A stretch of 64,000 nt of DNA from positions 40,566 through 104,565 of the forward strand of contig JTDE01001527.1 of assembly GCA_014338405.1 (NCBI GenBank), in the 5' to 3' direction. A program made the translations under genes and the position numbers. Of this stretch, positions 24,901 through 36,900 are shown in pieces. Under the pieces are notes generated by a model. The model made no database searches and was not told where the DNA came from. It worked only from the letters and a program-made list of their open reading frames with translations. Every line of letters begins with the position of its first letter. Position 1 is the first letter of the stretch. Source of the stretch: Paragonimus skrjabini miyazakii (lineage: Eukaryota > Platyhelminthes > Trematoda > Plagiorchiida > Troglotrematidae).

Positions 24901-27900
24901 TCGGCGTTATAGAACTAATCAATCAAGAAAACTTAATACTTCTTTTGCCCGTTATGTATAATGGAGAGAGTCGAAGCGGTAACGGAAGCCTTATAAACAA
25001 AACAACTGAAGGAAAACGTTACAAAACTTAAACGATTCAGTTGGGGTAATTAATATTATAGGTGGGTTGGTAGGCAGCTGATTATGAGTCACGGTTCACA
25101 ATGTGTTTCAAGCTAACTGAAAGATCTACATAATTGTCGATTGCCTCTTTAATACCTGAAACGCAGACTTCTGTGCATTGAGGGATATGTGTTGAAGACC
25201 GAAAACTGGAGAGCAAAAACCTCCTGTGATGAAGATACAATCTTAGTGTCCTGTCTTGTTCTGTTCATTTGTCACTAAAAATATATATGGTGCAAATCTA
25301 CTTGGTTCACCGCTTATCCTGACCCGCACACAATAGATGATGTAACAAGGAATCAATCAAAACGCCGCGTTAATATACCATATCAGGATTGAACGAACAG
25401 TCTCAATATTACGCCTCCAATTATTCGGTGATTATTTCATCTGTATTGCATCAAACTGTTTACAGTTTAACTTTGCAGATGCCCATATGATCAACTATTG
25501 ACAGACTGTAATATCTTTACTACTGATCCACATATATAAATGCGGGTTCTTGTCTCATGAATAGGAACTGCCTACTGCAACCAGTAGGAGGTCTTTTTCT
25601 CATTATTACCTGAATGGGAGGTTTCAGTTCGAGCAGGATTCGAAGTTCTTAATTTTGACTATCACAAAAGCGCTATACAAAGTTGGAATAACTTGATGTT
25701 GGCTCGAGAAATGTTGCAGACTGAGGAGATGGCGAGCGTTAAATTATCTTTAATGTTCAAACACGTTCAGGTATACCTCGTTTGCTTAACTCAAAAACAA
25801 TCTTGATCCTTCGAAAATACCCAGTGATGTCATGAGAGTGACAAAATAGCAAACAAGACTTGTTTCCTGTGTCTGATCATCAGGTTACTTACAAGACGAT
25901 AAATCTGAAAACAGTAACTGGGATGAGTCAGAAAAAAGGTCAATATAGGTTAGGGACAGCGTGTTTGCTATCAGTTACGCAATCACTGTTCCAAACTGTG
26001 GGCTTCAATAATTGTGAGCCAAGGGAGTTTAAGTGTCCGCACGAACTTCTTCTGAGCGCAGAGGTCAGGGTTACGTAATCGGACACTAATGGCCTCAGCA
26101 ACGGTAAACATTCTAAATTTCGCCATTTTTGATATATTCCTTAGCACACGGTAGACAGTCTGAAAGACGTCTGTCTTACTGACAGAATGGTTAGAGTTAG
26201 TCAAATGAACGACGATCGCCCTTGAAACCGCTTTAACCACACCACTATTCAATCACGCAGGATGATGTTCACGCACTTTGTCATATAATTGTCTTGTAGT
26301 ACGACCAGTGCGTGATGCTCGACACGAGCAAACAAATAATTAATCACACACCAGCAGGTTGTAGAACATGGAAGTTTATCTTTGAATTGTGGCATGAATA
26401 CTGGTGTTGAACGGAAACTCACGTACAACTGCGCGGCAAGGTAGGTTGATTCGACTTAATTTTAGAAAGTTACTGATGGGTAGTAGGGGACTTGATTTAT
26501 TTCGGGTTAAACATCACCCACAACTGATCGCAGCTGTTGCATTCCCATAGATTATCCAGTCAATCGCTTTCGAAAAGAAGCACTAGACTCGAGGTTCGCT
26601 CTCATTTGAGCTCATCAGTATAGCACATCCTTTCCATGGCTGGAACTAGAACTCCGGCCACGTATTTCATGAGGCAACCGTGTTTACCACTGCAACAATG
26701 ACCTCACCTTATGCACGACCGAACTATCATATGTGAACGCTCAACCACTTTCGCTTGTGAGTAATGATAAGATTGCTTGATCGCCTTGGGAGGAGACACA
26801 GTTACTGTCTGTTAACTCCAATCGATGACGTCTTGATTAGGACTTCACTCTGTATTGAAATCACAGAAATAATTGACTTGTTGATGTGTATTTTGATTAC
26901 TCATGTGTAGTAGGGGATTTTAGTTTTCATATAGATCGAGTTTTATTGAGATGTCTTCGGCAATGGGATCGTCTTCGAAAGGAAGACTGATAAATGCAAG
27001 TTTCTTATTCACAGAAGGCGACTTACGTTTTGACTCTACTGCCTGCATCTGAAAAATAATTTTTAAATCGCGAGAATTTCTTATCACATACTAGAAGAGA
27101 CGTATTAATATGAGGATACAATCCAAAATTGGAACAGAAATTGGACCATTAATCTAGTAATCCCCCTAGTGTGAAGCATTCATCCGCAGTGTAGTTAGGT
27201 TGGAGTACACAAAATAGATGCTACTGATTTCTGTCGAAAAATGAATTTTCGCGGCGCGAACAGACTCAGCCCAGCCATGCGAGATCGAAGGATTAGCATA
27301 TGAACAAACAGTATTTGGTTACGCAAACATACGTGAACGAGAATCAGGTATGATTTGGCAACGCTTTTTAGTTGGCAAAGGAATACCTGTTGCAACTATT
27401 ACAGTGATTTGAGTCTTACGACAATTACAGATCTTTGCTCAATAATTAAGCGACGATCACCAGCATTCCAGAGAGGTGTATATTACACCAAAGAATGTGT
27501 GGATGAAATTGTGAACCAGCCGACCACACCTAATCAGGATCTATACGGCAAACTCCTGGACAACATCTCATGGAGATGAATGTGTGGTCTGTGCGACCAA
27601 GATTGTGTGCGACAATGAAACATATTTTATACGTATAATAATTGTCTCATGGATGTGACAATGCTAGGTACATTAGATTAGACAGTCCTCACGTTGGTAA
27701 GTAGTGATACAAAGTAGAAAGCTAATGGTAAAAGAGTAGGATATCTGGGAAGATAGAATTTACAAAAATGATATACGTCTAAAACTGCACAAATTTTTAA
27801 ACTGAATTTTACCCGCTTTCCCACAAGATGTTTGTTTGATGTAGCTTACTTGTGGGTGAATTGTGCTCAGTTATTTTGAAATAGTGGCATATATGTGACC

Positions 27901-30900
27901 GAATATTTCTAAAGGTGAACACTATTAAGAGGATGTATATGAAGTAGCCCGTTAGAAACGGGCAGTAATGAATTTGATAGTGGAATGGAAACAAAATTAG
28001 CTGATCGACCAGACGTAAGTCGATCTGCATCAATTAAGCGAGTTAGACGACGTGACTAATCCACACGAATATTTCCCGTGCTGAATGTAAAATTCACAAA
28101 TAAACGCAGCGCCTTAACTGTCATAGACTGTACGGTCTGTACCCTTTGAAAAGAGACGTCACATTGAAATTTCTGTTGTATCAGAACTCATCCGTTATTG
28201 GAAAGCCGTCCTGGTGAACACGGCTTCGCTGACATCACACAACTTACGAGTGTATTTTTAGGTCTAGACGTTGTGCTACTTTAGCTATCGCCATATTCGT
28301 GGATGGACATGCGTTTTCTATTTGAAAACACCTACGCCCCATAAATGGTATTGAATAGTGACAGATTGGCTGTCAGAAAATTTAGTCTGATCAGTTCTGA
28401 AAGGACTGATGTTTTATCGACATGACGGAACAAAAGCTAAAAACCCATCGTGAAGAGGATTCACACCATTAGTAGGTTACGATGTGAATAGCGTTCAAAC
28501 CTACTTGTTGTTTCAAAATGGGACTACTGTAGTATCAGCGTAAATCAAATATATTCACGTATGACAGTACGCTTCAATTTAACGGATCACTTTCGAACAA
28601 CATGTCACCTCAATCGTTTGAAAACTTCAACAAATCATTTAACATTCGTCTCTGCGTAACCAATTCATTAAAACCACAAGTTGACTGTCATATCACTTAT
28701 AAGCAGTAATTTAATCTTTGCTCCACTTTTTGGATACTACAAACACTGAAATTCTTGCGTATCAAAACACAACACACATGGCTCCAGTTCTTACATTAAA
28801 CCTGAATATGAGACTTGATGTATTCCACATAGCACAAATTATATCTAAAGAATGAAGGTATGTACGTAGCTTACACTGACATCGCAGAGTGGAACGGAAT
28901 CCACACGGCCAAACACTCCGAATAATCGGAGTACATTTGCGGCTTAAAATCAGAGGATTTGCGGTATTGGGACAAAAATTTCTGCTTCCAACAGCTCTTG
29001 ATTGCATCAAAAGTTTTCCTCTATATCATTTTCAGGCCAAATGCAACACAACAAAGATTAAATTAATTATAACGCCAGGATTGTGTGTAACATAATGCAG
29101 TGTGACTCAAACGTCATTTTGAGATTACGGACATGGTTACCGTGATGCCGTGTCAATTGTCCCAACGACAGTAGGGCATGACAATTTCACTGCTTGAACA
29201 AATGATCTCTGCAAGCACAGACTGGGATGTCGCAGCCGGATTCTGATAAGCTCCGCAGCGGCAATCTTTAGAATACTTATAAGTAAAACTTAGTTGTTGT
29301 TTACGAGAATTCATAGTCACCAGAATGGCTGTTCGTAACAGTTCTAATCATCAAGCACATTTTCGGTTTAACAAGTATTCGCTAATGGATTTTAAGCCTG
29401 TGTACTCTTCCATAACAAACCTAGATATAAGTGCGCGGGTGGAAAACGCATGTTAAATATTGGAGTTTATTCAAAATGTATATTCCCCAGTACTTAGTTA
29501 ATCAGAATTCCTCAAGAGTTTTGAGTAGTCCATCACAGGTATTGTCTTGTTTTCCAAGATACTCCATGAAATAAGTTTAGTAAGTGGATAATGATTGTTG
29601 AATACTGCGTGGGCTGTCCTTTATCAAATGATAAAAAATTTTGAAAGTCAAACCGATATATCATATGTTCCGTTTTCAGGAGGTGATGACCCATTCAAGG
29701 TGGTCGGTAAGTTAATCTAGATCTTTTGTGTTCTGTGTATGCATGAAATAAATAATCCGTACATTACGTGGATGCTTATGCTAGAAGGCGCTCAGGTCAG
29801 CTGAAACACATTCACTTAGTTCAAACTAAGCTTTTGAATATGAGCGAAAGTTGATCATGCACACTGAAACGCATCTGGAAACCTGACAGCTTTAAACATT
29901 TTAATTCACTGACTGGTACTGTACTCAAATACGTGTAACTTTTCTAAAATACGTTTTATTAATATACTGTGACATTCAGGTATATGGGATATGAAATCTC
30001 TGCGCAGAACCTAAATGGATCGTTCAGTGTTCTCATATTCTCATTTCAATCCACCAAATTTAGCAGGTAGATTGTAGTTTTTCTATTTTGGTCACTTCAG
30101 CAGTATACAATCATCTGTGTGTAATCTTGAAAACCAAAATTCTAATCAACGTTTTACAATGCATCTAGGAAGAAATAATCACGACTAAAACACAAAGTCC
30201 AAGTTACTGGAATATTTGTAATAATCTGTATTAAACATTTCCATTCATTTCGTAATTGTTTAATGGGGATCACAGTTGAGTGAGTTCGATCCGACCCACC
30301 TGTATGCGATGAAGTTACCATTTACATAGTGGAACTGAATTTTAGTAACAATAACTTTGTTAGCAAAACTGCTGTTGTTTGTCCGTGTTGGATACAGCAT
30401 GTTGAAATTTCTTGCGAATTATGCAAACTTAGTATGGTATCGGCAGAATCGTGTCATACTGGTTGACTAGTATTGTGGTAGTGCCACCTATGTACTGCAT
30501 GTAATTAATTCGCGAGCGGTAACCAGTATATTGTAGGTTCTTTATAGTCCAGAATGTTCGTCTTCAAACCGACACCCGCGGACGAGTTTCGGTAATACTC
30601 GCGGATAACAGTGATCTGAATTGGGAACAAACCAGCAAACTTCCGGTTCAGTAATTGAAGTGCTAGACCGCACGATCACTTATTCTGTGAGCAATGGCTG
30701 GCATAGACATCTATGTGTAAGGATTGCGAGCAGACGACTTGAAATAATGCGTAGGAAATTTGGGATGTTTGCAGGTGTAGTCAGAGCAAATGGTCATTCC
30801 AGAAAGTTTTGTGATTGACCACATTAACGGTGTGTCTCAATTTTTTCGCCAGGATAGTTTGTAATAAGTGATACCTAATTTACCCATGTACGTAAACATT

Positions 30901-33900
30901 GAAGTGATCATTCATCCATGTTACACATAAAACGTTTGAAAACAGTTTCCAAATCATCATGTCTGTCAATTCGGTGCATATTTTAGAAAACCCGTAGGCT
31001 ACTTTTAACCTGAAGGATGACTTTGAACCTAATTCATCAAAATGATTACGATACCACGAATACATTTATGATGATCAGATTGATAACACTTAAACATTAA
31101 ATGACATTGACAAGTAAATAGGTTCTAAACGTGTGAGAACTCACAAGGAACCTGCAGAACGTAAAAATGAGAGGCATTCAACAAATAATTTCATTGAGAT
31201 TAAGCTATTTATCGTATGTTAGTATCAGTAGAGTTAAGTTGAAGGTGACAGTCGGTACTGCCGTGTTTGCAGCATCTATTATAAGTTCCACAAGATGTGT
31301 GATGGACTCACATAACCAGGTACAAAACTTTCCATAATTCTTTTCCGTTGAGTTGACAAACCGTGTAGTTATGTAGGTTTGCCGTATTAGAGATCACAAG
31401 TGAAACGAAACAGTTCTACATCGGTGTATTTCGCTGCCAGGGCAACCAGATTAATTGCTTCCAAATTCTTTGTTAAATATGAAGCTTTTCAGACATTGCT
31501 TTGGGAAACGCCCACCACTTGAGTTAACGATTGTGTAATACGACCAAAAACATACTGGCGGGGTCGACTTCACTCCCTGTTGCCGTTAGCTGTTTTGTAA
31601 AGTTCGTATTTGTGATAGGATGCTGAAATGCACCTTTGCGTTGCATTTTTGTTTGTGATAAACGTGCATGCCTTCTTACATTGTCGATAAACTGAGGAGA
31701 AAGGAATTCCGGCGTTCAAAGTATCATAGTTTATATTAGGCTTTGTTGTTACGATACAACCACAATAAGCATTGTTTACAAAAGGTGAACTGATCGGACG
31801 TACATGCGTACTGGAACAAATTTACGTATACAAGCAGTCACTGTCAACAATTCGGATTTGCATGAAAGACATGTAGATGTAGCAGGCAAATTGATGACAC
31901 AGCATGAAACAACTTTCTAAAGCTGGCTATATATTTACCCTAGGCGGAACACGTACCGTTTACACTTGTAAATAAACCAACACGGTTTCATTGAGCCTTA
32001 TTCGAAAGAAATTAACATCTTCATCTCAATCTGTTTGTAGCACTTCAACTTGCCACTGAAATTCGGAAGGACGGAAACAGTTTAACTAATGAACGCGTAG
32101 AAGTTGGTTCAAAATCTTATGAAACCACTGCATTTGAGGCGAAAACAGATGTAAGTTACCTTGTGCATACACAGTCTCATGGTGTATCTGGTCATTAGAT
32201 ATTGAGTGTGCAATAAGCATGTAACACAAGTGACGGTTACATAGTTTAAGTGAATGCAATTAATGGAAGAATATATTAAATAAATTTTCCTCCGTGTAAC
32301 GATTGCCAGTTTTGTAATGAATGGAACCTTACTAGACTTTTGTTGCTTGGTGAGTATAATTACTCAAACTAGGGTCAGCTATTATTTGACATTTTTGTTG
32401 GAATATCTAGGCTTGTGTATGGAGGAACTATGAAACTTGAAAGATTTACTGTGTACTATGAAACAAACTTTTATACGGAACTTGTCAATAAACGGTACCC
32501 ACAAAATTCATCCAAAGTGGTAAACGGTACTAGGAGTTTACAATGCTAAGTATAACATTTGAACACAGACACGTAAACTGACTTAGTTGGAGCTGTCCAA
32601 TTGAATTGCTGCATTAACTAGTCAATGGATAACGCTAGTATGTACCTCCCATTCCGATTATATACTATTGTGATTATTGAAATCACGGTCGTAAATAAAA
32701 ATTTAGAATGGCTTTTATCAATCCATGTCAGAAGACGCCACAAGGAGTATGTTGGTAGAAGTTTAGTAAACTACTTCTCAATACTTGATAGAATCAACTT
32801 TAGTTTCAGTTAAAAATGCTAAAATTCATCCAGAGAAATTTTGATTTGACACATTCAACGCTTACATATGAAAAATACGATATATTTTGCTAAAAACTTG
32901 GAGTGAACAAGTTTACTTTTTAGAAATGTAATCATGGAAAAGTTGCCGAGGCAAAATTTACAGTTGAAGTGAATTAACATCACGGTACACTGAAAATATT
33001 ATACAACGTAACTGTGAAGCGCTTGTCACATCCTGACGTCTTATAAACTGTTCTTTTGCTAATGCTTCAGCTAAATACATTACTGTCAAACACTCAGCAT
33101 CTTAGCAAAATGCGAGGTGAAAGAGAGATAAAATTTTACACACGAGCCCGAAATGTAACATGAGCTCTGAGGTACATGTTAACTAAAGAATGAAGAGTGA
33201 AAAGAGAAAAAAATACCTAAAAGTAGGTCGGTCGAGACAAATGTTGAAAATCACAAAGCAACCAAGTACATCACAAACCACTGTACAATTTTGCATTGGA
33301 AGTGTTCAGTATATGAAAATCAGCTGTTGAACAGTTCCATAAATCATTATTGTAAACAAACAGCGTTGTCGGCATCTGGCATCATTGCTGCAGTTTTTGA
33401 ATTAACGTCGGTCAACCAGTTAATAGTTTTTACGCTACGATAATATCTAACCGCCAACTACGTGTGTTTTGTGTTTCAACATCTGAATCATAAAATTCGA
33501 TGGTACGTAAGAATTTCACAAGTTATATTCCGTCAACCAAAACTGCACTATAAACAAACCTGTTGGGGGCAATAATGAAAGTAAACAGCTTGCGCCCGAA
33601 CAATTTCAGTCACACTCCCGCACAAGTTGACCGTAATTGACCTACACCAAACGGCGAAATAGTGTGATAGTTCAACCCTGTTCACCTGGTAACAAGATAA
33701 CACCAGTAATGTATGCACAAGGTTGATTAGAGGTTTCAGATTTTCAGCTGCCTGACACAGTGGTGGAATACGTTTGAATGGATTTTAGAAAAGTCTTAGT
33801 TGCTTCAGTAACACTTAATGCTTTACGATCGCTTGAACTGAATCATTCTGAGTGTCTGCCGTCAACATACAAGGCAGTTGCATAACGATTCGCTGACTCT

Positions 33901-36900
33901 CTTCTTGTCAAACTCAGGAAATTTGTTGGGTCTGTCAACGGAAAACGTCCAGTATTCATGCATGCTTGTACAAAACTGTTGGTTTCCATTCTCTGTCCGT
34001 TTGACTCAAATTTACAAATCAAAAGAATTGCATCGGAACTTGTTATTGACTTGAAACCATGTTTTTAACGAATATCGATTTATTTGTTGAATGAACTTTC
34101 TATCACTTCGGATATTTGACTTACGGTTCTGAAGAAGACACTGTATTTGATCTCGTACGTAAAACATTGTTTGTTGCCCCAAAATGAACAAATGATGAAA
34201 TATAACGTTTGTAAAAGATATTTGATGAGAAGCTAGATTAAAAATTGTTCTGCGGGTAGATATCGGTAGATCCTTTTACGTAACATACGACACAATATTT
34301 TTTACGGGTGTTGAATGCTTGCCAGAAAATGTGAGGCGATGAACATGAAGCAAAATTCATCGGCTACCTGTATATGAATTTAAAATGGTGACGCGGACAT
34401 CCCGGTTTCACTGGGGTTGTGCGTTTGTCACATAAATGGTTTCGTCTTGCCTCAGGACAGAATTTATTGTCAGAGGCTTAGTTTTGCTCTAGCGACTTCG
34501 TAAATAACTTGGTAAAAGAGAATATGTCCATCTCTTTTATTGTATATTCAAGAATTAATAAACTGTTAACGCTGCAACAGTGTTTCTCAGAGATCAACTA
34601 GAGTCCTGGAATATCAGATCGTTGCAATAACAACTAAATCGTTGTCCATTGGAAACCGATTTTCACATCACATATATTTTTGCATGGAACGTTCTGTAAT
34701 TAAAAGTAATGAAACAAGAATCCATCCCACATACCAAATGCTAAGCGATACGCTTGTGAGGATTATACCACAATGAACCTACTAGTATGTGTTTTGATAC
34801 AGCTCAAAAATGCAGATCCTGAGTCGTAACCGACATTTTCAAACTCCATTGTGTGTATGTCCTATCAGCGAAGTTGAAACGTGCGACTAAGTGGCAACGT
34901 CTATCTGTGGACCACTGAAAATACTTACCGTGCAGGTTCAAAAATCAGCCCGATAAAAACTTTGTGAAGCAGTTAAAATTTCAAGTTCTCCAACGTAAAT
35001 AAGTTGTATGACCTCGTGCCTTGCGAACCTGTTTCCACAGTAGGCTGCTGTTAATTAGTGAGAAGTCACTCTGACAAAATCTAGATACATCAGTTTTTAT
35101 GCCGATCGATATTTGTAATATCACATCACACGCTCTGTCTGTCGTTTTTAAAAGATTCAAACTTCCCGACCAGCAACTTTTACGTTATCAGCACTAGTTA
35201 ACTGTCAAAAAATGTCTCCTGCAAATCGGGTTTCCGGAGTTAGTTTTATAACAGAATCTCCCACAGCTAGCAGTGGTAGTCCGATGTAGAAATTCACATG
35301 ATGGCAGAAATGTCTAATCTCTTCATACTCGCTGATGAAGATCGGATTTTAGAACATTTCGATTTTGCCACCTATAAAAGTTAGATGTACGAGAGACCAC
35401 TGGAGAACAGTTTAATACTGAACATATCCGCATTTTTCTAGATGAAAATGAAAGCAAACTTGAGGTGCTGCAGCCTTGACCGTTGGTTCTCTCTCACGCA
35501 TGAACGTCGAAAAGGTCTGAATTAAGTGGCTATTCAAAATTTACACCATTTCTCTTCTCATAAGTTGAGCGCTGTTCACCTTCGTTGCAGTAGAAATGCA
35601 CGTATAATAATTACATTATTTCAGTATGTGCAAATGTAAGTTGCCATCAGGGCGTCCCTTGAAAATGCTTGTAAAATGATGGCGGAATCATCGGTAGATC
35701 TTGTAATGATGGCGATCGAATCGTAAGCTTCATGTTACAGCTGATTCTCATGATCGATATTCCACTGAGTTTTTGTAATAAATTTTTAGAACATATTAAC
35801 ATGAACCGAAATCACAATTTTCTCATAGCAGTGCTTGATAACCCACTACGGGCCACACGTTTCAATATATTATATTTTTCCTCCCAGGCAAATGATGGTC
35901 AAAACCTCACATCTTATAGTTTCCTGTGCCCTAGATAGCAAAAAAACACTGCGGGAGACACTGGCACATCTATTCAAGGTTTTACGTACACGGACTTACT
36001 GTAACAAGGTTCAAGCATCTCTACGACAAAATAAAATGTTTGGTGATATCCCTTTTGTACCTACAAGAGAGTTGGGGTTTCAAATATAACCGATGGATGG
36101 CGCAATTGCAAGTTCATTGTAAAATAATAGTCAACCGTTTTAAAGAATGCGTTGACTAATAAACCAAAAATACATTACTATGACTAAGTCGTCAGTGCAT
36201 TCACATATTAATACTGATGCACACACACGTAGAACAAACCGCAATACAACTCTTAATTAATTTAGAAGAGCTCCATTTGTAAAAAATCTCGACTTCGGCT
36301 GGATTCGAACCAGCGACAGAAACACCATGCCCAAACGCGGCAAGTGCTCTACCAGCTGAGCTACGAAGCTACTTATCAGTAATTCTTAATAAATTGTTGC
36401 GATAAAATATGAGAGCAGCCCCATCGATGCACGTATTTCACTGTAAAACAGTAATGCTTACATATCAACTATTTTCAAACAACCGACTAGTTTTACGATA
36501 CACTAGAATAACATAGTTCACAGTCTTCGGTAAATGTGTTCATTTCAGCTCAGATTTTGTTGAAGTGGTTGAGGCAAAACAATAGGCTATTTTTCTTATC
36601 CAGGATGCTCACTACTTTCTTTGTCTTCAGGGTGTTGATCGACTGTCTTATGAACGGTTGTTTGCCTAAATTATGAAACATTAAATATCCAGGCAGAGCA
36701 GAAAAAAAGGTTCTTGCACGAACAACACTGTCTGTTTGATAAACTCTCATCAACCTGCTGTTGCTATCAACTACTGAAATGGAAACGTTCACATACATAA
36801 TTTACGCTATTCGATTAATTGTTAACTGCTTACCTATCGATCGAGTGAACTAAACAATGGCCAACCAGTGGGAGTGATTAAACGAGCTTGTTCTGTAAAC

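Noticed and set aside
28100..28250. Fourth full copy of the hammerhead SINE
   Set aside because: Only scattered matches to the cleavage-site half and tRNA-like head; too degraded to support.
36291..36370. Functional tRNA gene
   Set aside because: The anticodon arm is weak and lacks U33, the first acceptor pair is mismatched, and the flank is shared with other dispersed copies.
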